From positions 5,899,971 to 5,963,970 of the forward strand of contig JAKSZT010053769.1 in NCBI GenBank assembly GCA_026826555.1: a stretch of 64,000 nt of DNA, read 5' to 3'. Shown in pieces: positions 1-12,349 of the stretch. Origin of the DNA: Tolypeutes matacus (taxonomy: Eukaryota; Chordata; Mammalia; Cingulata; Chlamyphoridae). The notes under the pieces were generated by a model. The model searched no databases, was not told the origin of the DNA, and saw only the letters and a program-made list of their open reading frames with translations. Every line of letters begins with the position of its first letter. Within the stretch, counting starts at the first letter, position 1. The translations under genes were made by a program, and so were the position numbers.

Positions 1-328
1 ATTTCAAGGGGAAGAGTGATGCACATAGAGAAGGAAGGGGATTGTTGGCCTCTATATTTGGAGACTGTCTACCCCAAACATTGTAGAAATACAGCCTTGA
101 ATATTTACGGCAGGTCCTTTTGATACTTATATCATGCTGTAATTTTATATGTACTTTTAGTCTTGCAATATGAGCTTGTGTTTTCCTGATCTGGTACTGA
201 CATTCCAGATTATTGATCTTTAATCTAACAATAAATAGCTGCACTTCTCATGCAAGTCGGAAAGTTTCCTAATTGTTGTTACCCACTTGGTGAATACCTG
301 GGTTATTTTTTAAAACATCCCTTTCAGC
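1..328. other. Unassigned AT-rich sequence
   Basis: No repeat hallmark, long open frame or splice-flanked exon is visible. It appears to be ordinary AT-rich non-coding DNA. Confidence 0.5.
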
Positions 329-520
329 ATGGTTTAGTGAAAAGAATCTGGAGGCAGATGGATCTGGGTTCAAACACCAATCCTACCTCTTATTAACTAT
401 GTAAATTTGGGCAGGTTATTGAACATTTTTGGACCTCATTTTCCTCATTTGTCTAATGTAAGTAATTACGTCTACTTCATCAGATTGGTGTGCAGATTAA
501 ATAAAAATAAATTGTATAAA
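329..520 (+). repeat. MIR SINE fragment
   Basis: The order of motifs follows the mammalian-wide MIR consensus: a 'ggtttagtgaaaagaatctgg' type start, a 'tgggttcaaa' box-B-like segment, 'tattaactatgtaaatttgggcaggtta', then 'cctcattttcctcatttgtc' and a 'gattaaataaa' stretch. It is strongly diverged, as expected for an ancient element. The short open frame across it is a by-product. Confidence 0.75.
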
Positions 521-639
521 TCACATAATAGTCACCTTGATACTATACTGGGACATAGTGTGTTTTCCTGTATCCTGCTTCCCTTCAATGTTGTAATTAA
601 ATTTACTATATAAAAATTGTTTTTGATTTATGGAGAACC

Positions 640-3010
640 TGCAGTCTTCCTAAGGTTTGAATTTGATTATTGTAGTCACATCTTATGCAAGAGTAATAGT
701 AATATTCTTTTCTTACCTAAATATTTGGAGGATAAGTAGAAAAATATGTTTGATATAAATTCTTGAGATTTTGATTTTATATGATTACAGATACATGATG
801 TTTACAGGGAGGTTTTATTTTGCAGATTTTTTTTTCTTATCTCTTTATACAACATTTCTTGGAAGTAGAAGGCTTATAGTATATTTCTATTTTATCTTTA
901 TAGTTATTAAGTGATACTACTTTTATAACAAGGTCATCAAAAAAACCTGTTGAGATTTTTTCCTCCCCATTGCCCGTTAATAGTTAAATGAAATAATAGA
1001 AATGATAATATATATCTTGTTTCCCTAATTTAGAGTGTTTTATTACTATATATTCAAATCACATTGTACTCATGTATTATGTGGCAAAGATATTTGTAGG
1101 TTACCTAGGAAATATGTATGAAAATAATTTTATTATGAATTTTGATCTCCAGGTGTAGTTGATGCATTCTTTGCTTGTCATAAAATAGCCTTCAGAAAGT
1201 TGAACCTTAGCTTTTACTGGAATCAATTGGACAAGAATTTGTAGACACCTAGCAGGATTGTTTCCAAGTAGATTAAATATTTTGGAAAATGTGAAATTAT
1301 TATTAGCATATTGCAGAATATTTTGTTCAAGTAAATACAGAAGTGGTCATAAAATGACAGTTTGTAGCTGAGATGTATCACAGTGACTCTCTTTTGAAGT
1401 TGGGTAAGAGCTTAGATAATTCAGCAAGTGCTCACTTCTCCATCAAAGAGAAAATGCAGAGCTAAAAGTGGAGTGACACATTTTCCCATTCACAGCTGAG
1501 TGGGCAGGTGACACACATTAGGGTGAGAGCTGCTTTCCTTTTTCCCTCTAATGAAACTTGTCAACTAAATTGAATTTTGGCTTTTCATAATATCAGAATG
1601 GATGAACTCTGGCAAATGTTAACATTTAAATAAATTTTGCTCATATCTTCATAGGAGGATCTTCCTTTTACAACTAATACTAAATTGGCAGTAGTTTATC
1701 AGGAAGCAGGAAGTGGTAAGTAGGTTGTGATTCTGGAGAGTTAGAATTTAAATACTTATTGTGCATTACGGTTGTAAAAATATTGAGAGGACATTTCTCC
1801 TTGGCAAGCTCTACCCAAGAAGTACTTTCTAGAACAAACTGCAAGTCCCTTTAAATCATCCTTGGGATTTTATGCATATAGGTGAGATCATCATAAGTCT
1901 GTTATAATGAGTCCATTTTGAACTTCAGTGTCCTCTTGTAATGAATTAAATTCCAACCTGCATTCTACAAGCCAGGATATATTTTTCAATATAAGGATAA
2001 AACAACAGAAGAGAGATTTTCACTTTGTACATTACTGAACAGTTTTCTGACTCTGAGTGAGGAATAGACCCCATATATTATTAGCACATTGATATGTAGA
2101 TACACAATTGCAGAAATGCAGACACATCTGCATTTGAATTTTGGTCCTAACACATGTATAACGTTTGTTTTGAATAAATTAGGCATAATTATTAGCGCCA
2201 TGTGACTAAAGCAGATAGAGTAATTATTTCCAGGGAACTGATTGGCATACATCAAGAATTTTAGAAGAGAAATGTCAGTGGTTTATATTTATTAACTTTT
2301 GTTCATGAAAACCTCTGAAGGCAGCTGCTGTGTAAAAGTTATTTGTCTTTCTTTCTCCTTATGTGCCAAATTTGCCAAGGGAGTTTCCATACCAGTGATG
2401 ACATTTACACAAATGTTGATACAGTGTTTTAAACTCAGTGAGAAGCATAGAATCTGAATATTTTACTAATGTACAACAGTGGTGCTTAATATCATACAGC
2501 AACATTTACTGAGGGATAGCTGTATAACTTACAATTGAATTGGCACAAATTATTTACAAACATTAAGTATATTAGGTTACCATATTTAAACTAAAATTTA
2601 TCTGACGTGTGAGCACACTGAAAAGAAATGTGAAATTTTTGGTCAGCATCTTCAAAGAGTAGAAAATGACTACCTCAGGCATATAATAACCAAAAGGTTT
2701 AGTCACAAACATACACATAATCATGGTATTGCTTTTATTTACCACCCTCATCCTTATTTCAAGTCTAGTTGTATACTTTATGAATCCACAAAAGATTGCC
2801 TTTATTGAAAGGTTTGTGTTATTCAAGATGACTTGTAAAGTTTACTCAATCTTCCCTAGCAAGGGAAACAGGAAATTCCAGAGAACACTAGACTCAGCAA
2901 ACCTATAAAATCTGAGAAAGCAGACCATTATTTCTGGAGACTTTTCACATAACACTTTTGGAAGCAATGACTAATTAGTTTTTGGTCTTAACAATAGCAC
3001 TTTCAGGGGC
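640..3010. other. Unassigned non-coding stretch
   Basis: About 2.4 kb of AT-rich sequence in which I recognise no transposon. Short open frames on both strands carry no domain signature. The part from about 1370 to 1640 has more balanced composition and fewer homopolymer runs, so it could be conserved non-coding sequence, but only alignment to other mammals could show this. Confidence 0.45.
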
Positions 3011-3012
3011 AT

Positions 3013-3028
3013 TTTTTTTTTTTTTTTT
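3013..3028. repeat. Poly-T tract
   Basis: A run of about 16 T with no recognisable element attached. It could be the relic of an A-tail on the minus strand. Confidence 0.7.
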
Positions 3029-3524
3029 CGTTTATAGCTTTCATATTAGGGAAAGAAGGAAAGTAGCTCTGAATGATGAAATATTGGCAACGAATGCACT
3101 TGCTTCTCTGTAGGAGCTCAACTCTTTGATCCTTAGTACAATTACCTTCATTGCCTGGCTGGTATTAACCGGCTGGAAAGTAACAACCAATTGTTGCAGG
3201 CATAGCAACATCCTAATATGCTTTGCCTGTAATAACTGACTGATTTTTTCAAATTGAAGGCTCTGTTTTCTCTATTCCTAAATTCCTTACTGTGGTATGT
3301 TAAGCCCTTAAAGAAACAAAGGTGCTTGTTCAAGCCTAAAGACTCATCTTTTGCATGGCAGCCCCTTGCCTAGCCACTACTCCCAAGTGCCAGCAAATAC
3401 TGGGTCATTAACAGGAGTAACATTTATTCTGAGTCCAGTCTTCTTGCTTTTTATATTTATGTAAATAATTTCTTATCAATTTACTTATTTATTTTTAAGA
3501 ATTTCACTTTCGTATATCTGTCTT

Positions 3525-4365
3525 AACTAAGGTAGCCTCCCTTGCCTCTTCTTTCCTTTTCCATTCCATGCCCAATCTATCATCAAATCCTATCAGCTCC
3601 ACCTCGACTGCAGTCCTGCAGGTCCTGGCTTCTACTATCACTCTCAGATGACTGCACTAGCCACCTAACTAATCTCTGCTCTGCCTGAAACTCCACCCTC
3701 CCCCAGACACCACCACAATTTGTTTATTTTTATATTTTATTAGAGAAGTTGTAGGTTTACGGAAAAATCATGCAGAAAATAGAGTTCCATATACCCCTCC
3801 ACTCCACATGGAATATAGCTAATAGTACAATTATGATTAAGATTATTTCATCAGTTGTAACTAAGGCACCACAGTTTATTTTACATCAAGCAGCCCAGTT
3901 GAGCTTTTAGGAGTCACATCATGTCTCTTCTTTGCTCAGATCCCTCCAGTAGCTTCTCTCCCTCAGAGTAAAAGCAAAAATGCTCTTCAGAACCTACAAC
4001 ACCCTACCCAAATCTGTTCCTCTCCCAGCCGGTTCAACTCCCGCCTCTGTTTCCTACCATACGGACGTCCTTGGTCTATGGCTGTCATGCCAAGCACACT
4101 CCCTCTTTAGTGTCTCAGTACTTCCTGCTTCTGCCTAGAAAGTTTATCTCCTAGATATCTTCCTGACACTCAGACTCACCTCTTCACGTCTCTACTCAAT
4201 TGTCACCTTCTCAGAGAGGCCTTTGCAGACCACCCTCCTCCCACACCACTCCATCCCACTCTCTTTCCTGTGCTTTGTCCATGGAACTCATCACCATTCA
4301 GCAAGGTATGTATTTGTTTGTTTGTAGAACATAAACTTCATGGAGTTAGGGACTTGGGTTTGGAA
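3525..4365 (+). repeat. L2 LINE fragment, split by a later L1 piece
   Basis: The sequence follows the L2 3' region: 'ctctgcctgaaactcc', 'tgctcagatccctccagtag', 'gtcaccttctcagagaggcc' followed by 'gaccaccctcc', then 'tggaactcatcaccat' and 'aacataaacttcatggagtt'. It is interrupted from about 3731 to 3866 by an L1 3' end. It is ancient, with no coding capacity. On both sides of the insertion the L2 reads on in the same orientation and order. Confidence 0.8.
3731..3866 (-). mobile_element. 5'-truncated L1 3' end inserted in L2
   Basis: The text 'tattttattagagaagttgt' with 'ggtttacggaaaaatcatgc' matches the reverse complement of the L1 3' UTR seen at 27.76 kb ('attaaagttgtggacttac', 'aaaacaatcatgcac'). 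Flanking copies 'caccacaatttgtttatttt' (3711-3730) and 'caccacagtttattttac' (3867-3884) look like a diverged target-site duplication. This places the insertion inside the older L2. Confidence 0.7.
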
Positions 4366-4388
4366 ATTTCTGGAAGGAAGGATGCTGT

Positions 4389-4465
4389 GCTTAGTGATAT
4401 ACTACTTAGTGATATCACTACTACTTAGTGATATACTATACTAGTGATATACTTAGAGATATACT
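4389..4465. repeat. Degenerate tandem repeat of CTTAGTGATATACTA
   Basis: Five imperfect copies of a unit reading cttagtgatatacta, in register at irregular 11-19 bp spacing. One junction forms the palindrome agtgatatcact. This is a local minisatellite-like expansion just downstream of the L2 fragment. Confidence 0.8.
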
Positions 4466-4469
4466 GCAG

Positions 4470-5580
4470 TAGGAGGATCAGTGTCTTTGATTACGTGTCT
4501 AGAGTCAAATAAAAGAGATGTGCAATGCTTATATTGATGGCTCCTGATTATTTTCTTTGAATATACTGATGTGCAATATATGAGAAATATTAAGTTTTAT
4601 AAAATCTTTCACTGCTAAATTCCTCAATGTGTTCAATCAAAATTTGATTGAAATTATACTTTTGAGGTGATTTCTACTCCAAATAAATGAATATTCTTTG
4701 TGGTCTCCATCTGAAAAGTTTAGATAATCTCAATGGAAAAAGTTTGCAGTTTTTGAAAGTTCGCATAATCCTATTAAGAACTTTTGTGGGTAATGGTAAG
4801 TTAGATGGGAAAAGATTGCATTCATTTTTTTAGTTAAAAAGCCTATATGTAGTTGTTTTGTTTTCATACTATTTTCAAGATTGGCAGATATTTAAGAATT
4901 CTTATCTATGTTAATGATTTTAAGTAGTGGAATTGCTGTGAGGTACTGTTTGATGAGTCACACGTACACTACACATTTCATGTAACTTCTTTGCAAAGTA
5001 AAGGGTGTAAACCCTTTTTCATCTGCTGAGAATGGTTGTAATTTGTAAACAGGAAACTCTTAAAAATTTTGCATTTGTTAAATGAGGCTTCATTTTAATA
5101 GACAACTTATAGTTAAATCATCCATATATTAGGAGTAGCAGATAATGAAAAGTCCATGGGGATTAGCCCTCTTTACCTTTTGAAGGAAGAAATAGATGGA
5201 TAAGGAAAAGATTTGATGTGGTAGAAATAATGGGATTGCTGGTCCAGAAATTTGAGCCCTGTTATACATCATTCAATGGCAAATAAATTAAATTATACGA
5301 ATACCACTGACATACATATTATTAACTAATGATTCTCTTTTGGATGAGGCTAATGTGAAGAAAGAGGAATTTACTAAGGCTCTTTTCCAATGGGACTGGA
5401 GATTTTATATACTAGTTAAAATGCTGTAAATCTCCTCATAGCACTGGCAATCCAGTATCAGGTTTTCTAAGCTGATTTTAATTAAAGTTGATTTTAGGCT
5501 CAATTTCACTTCATTTGAAGTTAAAATGGTCTGTGGAAAGTAGTCTTTTATGTATGAGAGTTAAAGGAGAATTTTAAAAG
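4470..5580. other. Unassigned non-coding stretch
   Basis: AT-rich unique-looking sequence without a recognisable transposon or coding signature. Confidence 0.45.
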
Positions 5581-5583
5581 AGT

Positions 5584-5608
5584 TTGTGTGTGTGTGTGTG
5601 TGTGTGTA
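5584..5608. repeat. (GT)n microsatellite
   Basis: About twelve GT/TG units in a row, ending in a tgtatg stretch. Confidence 0.95.
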
Positions 5609-5734
5609 TGGTATGCATGTGAGTTTATGTATATGTAATATATTCAAGAACACTAAAATAAGACCTGCCAAAAATATGTTACAGCTTTTTGTTATTGCAG
5701 TTTGTTTGAGCTCTAGCCAGAGAAATTTCAGCCA

Positions 5735-5845
5735 ACTAAAGTCAGCGCCTCTTACTCACCAGTTAACACCTATTAGCTATGTGACAATGGACAATTCCTT
5801 TAACTCCCTGAGTCTGTGTGCGCTCATCTGTAATGTTTTTTTTTT
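5735..5845 (+). repeat. MIR SINE fragment
   Basis: 'cacctattagctatgtgaca' followed by 'aattcctttaactccctgag' and 'tcatctgtaatg' follows the MIR core order (tissue-independent 'ctagctgtgtgac...cttaacctc...catctgtaaa'). It ends in a T-run. Confidence 0.7.
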
Positions 5846-5899
5846 TTAAATTCCTACCATCACAGTATACACTTCAGAAGGCATAAAGGGAAAGATTAC

Positions 5900-6830
5900 A
5901 AATTTTATATGTTGCAGACCAATATATAACATATATTTATAACATATATTTTAGATTCTAGGTTAGTATATAAAGAGATCTTACAAATCAACAGGAACAA
6001 GACAAACTCAATATAAGTAAAGACAGGTAATGTGCAAGCGCAATTAATAAAAATAATTCAAGTGACCAATAAACATATGACAGATATTTAAATTCAGAAG
6101 TCATTAAGAATATTAAAATTGATAGGAGATACCTTTCTTCCCTGAGGATTGGTAAAAAATTTTTTTAAAGTTTGGATGGGAAGCGGCTGTGGCTCGATTG
6201 GTGGGGCTCCCGTTTGCCATATGGGGGGCCCCGGGTTCGGTTCCCGGGGCCTCCTGGTGGGGGCGGGCCCACCCGCACGGTGTGGTTGGCTGACCCAGCG
6301 AGCACAAGCAGCAGGGGGGGGGATAAATGAATAAATAAAATAAAAATCTTAAAAAAAAAAAAATAAACAAATAAATAAAGTTTGGTGATACTCAGTATTG
6401 GTAGAGTCCAACTTGTCATTTAAAATTTTTAAATATAATACTTTGCCAGAAATTTGACTTTTAAGAATCAATTTATCATATGGAAATGTTCATACATGTG
6501 TGCAAACTGATGCTTATAGGCTTTTCACTTGATATCACAAACAATTGAAGAATGATTTTAAAACTATGATACATCTATACATTAGAATGGTATAGATTCA
6601 CATGCCTAGACATGAAAAGATGTCAGGACATTGTTAAGTGAAAAGACAAACTGATTCTATATATTGTATGTTATATAATATGTGTGTAAAATGCCTTTGT
6701 GCATATCAGTGTTCACTCAAAGAAAATGGGTTTAGTATTCAACAAGCAAAAATAAAAATAATATGGTTACCAAGATGCAGCAGGAGATTACTCTTCAGCA
6801 AATACTGTCTCCAATTGCTAATGTAAAAAA
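5900..6830 (+). repeat. Old L1 (L1M-type) 3' fragment, split by a SINE
   Basis: The stretch from 6390 to 6750 has the order expected for the sense strand of an old L1 3' region: a diverged 'catatggaaatgttcatac', then 'acaattgaagaatgatttta', 'gaaaagatgtcaggacattg', 'ttgttaagtgaaaagacaaa', and 'ttatataatatgtgtgtaaa'. The SINE at 6176-6375 is inserted in it. The 5' boundary before 6120 is uncertain. Confidence 0.55.
6176..6375 (+). mobile_element. tRNA-derived SINE (aagcggctgtggctc family), copy 1
   Basis: The head contains a tRNA-like segment with an A-box-like 'tggctcgattggtgggg' and box B 'gggttcggttcc'. A fixed non-tRNA tail follows (cctcctggtg, 'gctgacccagcgagcacaag', cagcagggggggg), ending in 'ataaatgaataaataaaata' and poly-A. 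A perfect 10-bp target duplication, taaagtttgg, lies at 6166-6175 and 6376-6385. The closely similar copy at 16.1 kb and the intact duplication suggest a recent insertion. It is a pol III retroposon mobilised by L1 machinery (family knowledge), not a tRNA gene. Confidence 0.93.
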
Positions 6831-6834
6831 GGAT

Positions 6835-7285
6835 ATGTTTATTTTGGAGAAGAGTGAATTTTCAGTCCCCAGAGCAGAAAATGAGAAAATAAAACTTGAA
6901 CTAAGTCCATTAAACAAGTAATGGGTTAACTGATAAAAGTCTGAACATATACCAACTTAGACTTCAATCTACAAAAAAGCAGAGTGAAAGAATTTTATTT
7001 ATTGAATGAAAGGAAGTTGTTTGAAAGGAGGACAAAAGTAGTGGCACTGCATGCCAAGTAAGATCAGGCTCTCACACAGACTGATAGGGAGAGAGAAACT
7101 GAGGTTTCTGGCCTCAAAACTATGTTCCAATTGCACTAGCTTTATAGTATTAAATTTTTAGTAGGGTTTGTATTTATCTGCCAAATGCTAACTCTGGGAT
7201 TTTATTATCTATGGTTATAATGAAGTGTCTAAAGAGGGGGAGAAACAGAACCGACAGGAATATAGATATAAATATTATGAGATTT
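6835..7285. other. Unassigned sequence
   Basis: No recognisable repeat or gene. Composition is AT-rich with short open frames only. Confidence 0.4.
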
Positions 7286-7289
7286 TAAT

Positions 7290-7641
7290 AAGCATTTTCT
7301 AAGGTGACTGTGGGGATGGGCAAGTCCAAATTCTGATGAAGATTTTTGATAAATTCCTCAGGAGAAGCTGGCTGACTCAAGTAGAGATGGAAATTCTCTC
7401 TTCTGCTGGCTGAAATCATCACTTCTCCTTTTAAAGCCTTCAACTCATTGGATGAGACTTCTCTCATTGTTGAAGACATTCTCCTTAGTTGATTGTAGAT
7501 GTAATTAGCCATAGATGCCATCAATGTACTGATGATTTAAGTCCATAATATATTCTCACAGTAACAATCATACGGGTGCTTGCTTGACCAAACAACTGGA
7601 CACCATAACCTGGCCAAGCTGGCACATGAACTTAATCATCA
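7290..7641 (-). repeat. Interspersed repeat family I, copy 1
   Basis: The reverse complement aligns by eye over its whole length to 57102-57540. Shared blocks in order include 'cttggccaggt', 'agttgtttg' with 'aagcaagcac', 'ggactt' with 'atcatcagt', 'acatctacaatcaactgagg' type sequence, 'catccaatcagttgaatgcc' type sequence, and 'cttggacttg' with 'catcccca'. The 79-codon open frame on the minus strand (7285-7524) lies wholly inside this repeat and is not a gene. I cannot name the family. It is probably a non-autonomous DNA transposon of the kind common in placental mammals. Confidence 0.8.
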
Positions 7642-7655
7642 CCCCCCCCCCCCCC
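7642..7655. repeat. Poly-C tract at the repeat edge
   Basis: Fourteen consecutive C directly abut the end of family I copy 1. The G-strand could form a quadruplex and the C-strand an i-motif. Confidence 0.9.
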
Positions 7656-7659
7656 AAAA

Positions 7660-9475
7660 TCAAGCCCTAATAGATGTTCTAATTTATCTCTGCTAAATCA
7701 CAGTGATGTTAAACTCTAAGAGACTCAATGAATGTGAAAATGGTTATTGCTTCTGTGTCATGATATGACCTCATTATTAGTATCTGGACTTATGTAGAAT
7801 GTGCATCCTATGCAACTTTGGATGAATTTGAATAGCCCTTACTTGACAAGGAGTTATTTTATCCTGCATAGCTCATTATTTATGGTGGTGTCTAGTAGTT
7901 TTGAATAATACTAAATATTTATCTTCTGATAATCCCAGAAAATCAAAATGAGAGGATTGCCACATATAGGAGTTTTCAATCAATCCTTCCTTCTCTTTCA
8001 TTCTCTCTATCTTTCTCTGAAACTCTATGCAGTCTGTTTCCCTCATAATAGAACTACCTACATCTCTTCTCTCATGCCCTTGAGTTCTAAAAATAGTTTA
8101 GTATACATATCAGCAATTTTGTGATTGTAATTTTACTTCCTAATATTGTTAAAATTTGAAATATTCAAATTGGTTAAATCAAGACTACAAATTCATTAAA
8201 ATCTGACCGGCTGTTAATCATCATGTTCTCTTACTTATGTAAAGACTCAAGAACTTTTGCCATCTTCTTTGTACTCCATCAAGTTCCCAATTACTTCTGC
8301 ACCTTAGATGCCATTATGCTCACTAACACCTCTTCTTCTCATTCCTCCAAGGTAACCTGGGCAGTTATTGGTCTACCCAGTTCTCTTTCACAGGGACATT
8401 GCCTGTAATTTCTTTACTTGATCTAACAACTTCAGAGGTTGTAGACCTTGTTATTTCTGTCTTCTCACTGATAAAAGAAAATCATTAGTAGTTTGAGAAA
8501 CCAATTTAGTGAGTTGAGACTAGCATTTAAACAATAACACAATATCAAAAATATCAGGATACCATGTAGTAAAAGAAGTATTTTATGCAACTTTTGTTTC
8601 TCTGTATATATATACACACATACATATGCAATACTATACAATGTAAAATCCATTTCTTATTATAGGTTACAGTAAAAAAGTTAAAAAGTCCCTATATTTT
8701 GAACCGCCTTCATTTAATGATACTTTGGAGTAATGTCCTTAGCTTATTTTGAAGCTTGATATAAGAAAATATTTTATGAAATTCATCAGTACACCTACTC
8801 TTAGGATGTTATCAAGGAAGTTATTCATGACATCACTTCATTATGAGGACCTCTTTGAGAAATTCCTGTATGGTCTTAATATAAGAATAATTGTACTTTT
8901 CCTGCTTTATTTTTAGCTTTGGGACACTGTGAAATGTTTGACCAATAACTTTACTTTTTAATATCGTAGTTAAAAAGACTCAAGATAAATTTACTGTCCA
9001 TCCATAAGTTAAGCTATAGGTCTTTTGTTATACATTTCACTTTGTCTCATTTATGACATCATTTTGTGTCCCTTCTCTTGATGTCCTTAATTCTGACATC
9101 ATTTTTATAAACCTACTGTGTTGTTTTGCCGCCCATTTTGTTATTCCTATTGAGTATCTTAAATGTTTTTTTCCTAAAATAAAGCAATAGGTATATATAT
9201 ATATATATAGATGCTGATGGTTATAAAAAGTCATAACTACTATATTTGCCATAATATATAGACATGACAAAGCATGTAAAACTCTGGAATCTACTTAATC
9301 CTCTTTCTTTCTATAACCTCATATATGTCCTCTTTAAACCCTTATGATCTCACATTTATATCTAAATACAAACTTTTCTGAAAGCTGCTTGACTTCCCGG
9401 CTTCTATATTAATGTTTTTAAAGCCAATTCCATAATAAGAACTAATGATAAAGGTAGTGGGTTAGGGAAAAGGAG
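7660..9475. other. Unassigned non-coding stretch
   Basis: AT-rich DNA. It has a short ta/ca microsatellite around 8606-8631 and a (TA)n run at 9191-9209. No transposon or gene is recognised. Confidence 0.45.
9191..9209. repeat. (TA)n microsatellite
   Basis: About nine TA units within otherwise unassigned sequence. Confidence 0.9.
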
Positions 9476-9479
9476 ATAA

Positions 9480-9600
9480 GGTTTCTACTTTCATTTTAAC
9501 CACTGTTTGCTTTTGGGGATTTTGGCAACTCAATGAATTTATCTGGACCTTCTTCCTTCAGTTATAAAATGAATAAAATAATACCAATTATTCATAAAAG
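9480..9600 (+). repeat. Probable MIR fragment
   Basis: 'gattttggcaactcaatgaa' followed by 'cttccttcagttataaaatg' and 'aataaaataataccaatt' resembles the MIR pattern (ttgggcaagt, cctcagttt, tgtaaaatggggataataat). It is heavily diverged. Confidence 0.5.
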
Positions 9601-9604
9601 CTAA

Positions 9605-12285
9605 AGTCCACAAAATATTGATTCAAAATCCTTTCTATTTCTAATATTTGTATATCTAAGGCTGTGTCATTTTATTCCTAATAGCAACTTCATAAGCACT
9701 TTCATATACAGTTACATAGACATCTATCCCTATCTTTTAAGTATTCCATCACTTCACTCTATTATCTGTCAGTGCTTATTCTAATATATTACTTGGACAT
9801 TTGTCTTTCTTTCCATTTTGGAATTATCTTTTATGAGTTTTTACTATTTTATCTCTCGTGTGGCAATTTAAATGTTAAAATTTTAAATAAATATATTTAG
9901 AAGGCTTGAGAAAGTATACAAAATACACATACGCAAACATGAAATCTATATATTTTCTACATAGTGGTATGACACTTAGTTAGAAATAATATATTGTGAT
10001 TTATCTCGGCCTTTATTTTCATACTTACATGATATAGGCTGTACATTATCTTACATTTTTAAAGACATTTTTCAATATTCACCTGTTTTGAGGTGAGCTT
10101 CTGAGGACTTATATTTTAGGAATATAAAACCAAAGAAAGCAAATTATATAATAACCCCACTCTTCTTGCATCCATCCCGCAACCCCACCCCAGAAGGACT
10201 TATATGGTTAGAAGATTAGAAGGGCTATGGAAGGCATTCTGGGAATTATTTTCACATGGATTTTAAATTTCCAATGCAAGGACTCTTCAAAGTGAGAGCA
10301 GCTAGGATGATAGATGACCACCAACAACTATGTTTATGCACATTGATATTATACACAGCATTTCTTCCTTGTCAACATTTAGCATTTTCCACCATGATGT
10401 CAGTTTTGGAGAGAGGGTAGAAACAAGCCTAAAATTTTTCTCTGTCTCATTCAACCCTCTTACAAGATAATTTACTTTGTGAGGTTTTAAGATTCACATT
10501 GATGCTTAGAAATAAGAAACTCAAGACAATAGAAATGGCCAAATAAACACACACACACCTCCCAGCCCCAATTGCTAGACTCACTCTCCTGCAAAGCTGA
10601 GACTTGTACTCCATGTTATCATGGTACATCAAACCCTCTGCCCTCCTGCTTCCCACACCTTTGCCTATTTATATGTTCACCTTTATCTCCATTAGAAGGC
10701 CCATAATCAGCTGATTAACTTGGATTTTCAGCAAAAACTTAAGAGCCTATATTATCTGAAACACTACAGTTATTCTCAGAGTAATCTGAACTGAACTTTG
10801 CCTGCTATGTATTTTATACCTTTGGGTAGAATGGGTTTACACCATCCTTATATTTTGCAACATCTACTTATAATTCTTTTTGCTGTAGTGTCATGGGAAA
10901 ACTGTATTTTTCTTCTCTCTAGGGTTTTCAGTGGTCGTATAGTAAAGACAGTGCATGGTTAATTAGCAGCTGGTTTGTCCACATCCCCAGAGGCTCACTC
11001 AGTTCCAGCCCAGGCACAAATGTACAGCTTCAAACAGGGAAGGTAACTTTGATGCAGAGCTGATGTGTTTTACAAGGAGACTGGTTGGGGACTCAGCTAC
11101 TGTGGATGCCCCCGCCATCAGGCTAACTGCTGTTTGACTCCTAAAACGTAGATTATTCTCCTGAAACAATATAACTCAATGGGAGTCCCTGATTTGCCAG
11201 GGTACCACTGATAGAAACAGACTTCACAGCACTTCCAATAGAACTGAGCCAGAATCTCAGTAATCCCTGACCAGCTGGAGATGGTGAGGTTCTATTTCAC
11301 CTAAAGTGCCTTGCTGACCTGGGATTTTTCTAAAGAAACTTTCTCTTATTTCTTTTGATTATAAATTCCCACAGGGATAAGATAAGGTATATTTTATAAT
11401 TAATTTTGTGTACTATAGCAAAATAGTCAAAGGGAAATTATTAATGATTTAATGTAGTTGTAGTTTCTCTGACAGAAATCTAAACCAAAGAGGACCAATG
11501 GGTAGTCTTTGCCATCTAGTAAAAACCAGTTTGGAAATTGATTATGTCACAGGAAACACAGAGAGAGAAATCTCATAGAAGGGAATAGGTTAAATAAACA
11601 AAAACTAAAAACTAGTCTTACTGTTAAGCATGCATTTTTTAAAAAGTCTTAGCTTTCGAGGTGTGATGGTCTATTCTAAAAAAAAAAGTATGTTCTGCTC
11701 GTACAATAACAGCCCTGGAGATGAATATTAATGAAACTCTCAAGACATTATCTCTTCATTTATAGAAAACCAAGTGTTTAACTATTTGTGTTAAATAACA
11801 TAGCACCACTCTTCCTTTATAAAAAAGAACTCATGAACTTTAAAATGTTTTTTATGACAGTGGTACTCAGTTTGAAGCAGTATGTACACACACACGCATA
11901 TTTGCATATGTGTGTTTGTGTCTCTCTCTATATATCTATTAGGAGCAGAAAAGATTCATAAACTCCTGCTTGGTACTACAACTACTAATAAAAATAGAGA
12001 TTTACTATCAACAGCAATAATGAAATAAGTGTGAATAAACATCTAAGTATATATGTTCTTTATACTGAGTAGCATATCCTATAAATAAGAAGGAAAAACT
12101 ACATGGCTATATTTTATCTTTCAGATGATATATATCCAATACTTATCTTGATATTTAAGTTGCTATTTCAAATATATACATTTTATTTAAACAGATGAAA
12201 TGAGGTAATGGTATCCAGATACAAAGGAGTCTGGTTATTTGACTTTACCAGAGCTTCTTTTCCTCTCTAACCTGCAGTCTAATAG
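9605..12285. other. Unassigned non-coding stretch with a composition-balanced patch
   Basis: Mostly AT-rich sequence, with small (CA)n/(TG)n runs near 10541-10558 and 11888-11925. From about 10920 to 11340 GC is higher, homopolymers are rare and no repeat hallmark is seen. This is the sort of patch that can be a conserved non-coding element. No open frame supports an exon there. Confidence 0.4.
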
Positions 12286-12289
12286 TTCT

Positions 12290-12345
12290 TCATATTGTGC
12301 CATGCCCAAATGAGGCACTCAATAAATAAATACAATAGTGCCAAT
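12290..12345 (+). repeat. Possible L2 3' terminus
   Basis: 'gccatgcccaaatgaggcac' followed by 'tcaataaataaatac' resembles the end of L2 (…cacatagtaggcactcaataaata). It is short and diverged. Confidence 0.4.
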
Positions 12346-12349
12346 TGTG

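Noticed and set aside
6180..6250. A tRNA gene (A box and box B in the head of the SINE; likewise 16082 and 60975)
   Set aside because: The cloverleaf is imperfect, a non-tRNA tail and A-rich end follow, and target-site duplications flank the whole unit. These are SINEs.
7285..7524. A 79-codon minus-strand gene
   Set aside because: It lies entirely inside repeat family I, which has a second copy at 57.1 kb where the frame is not kept.
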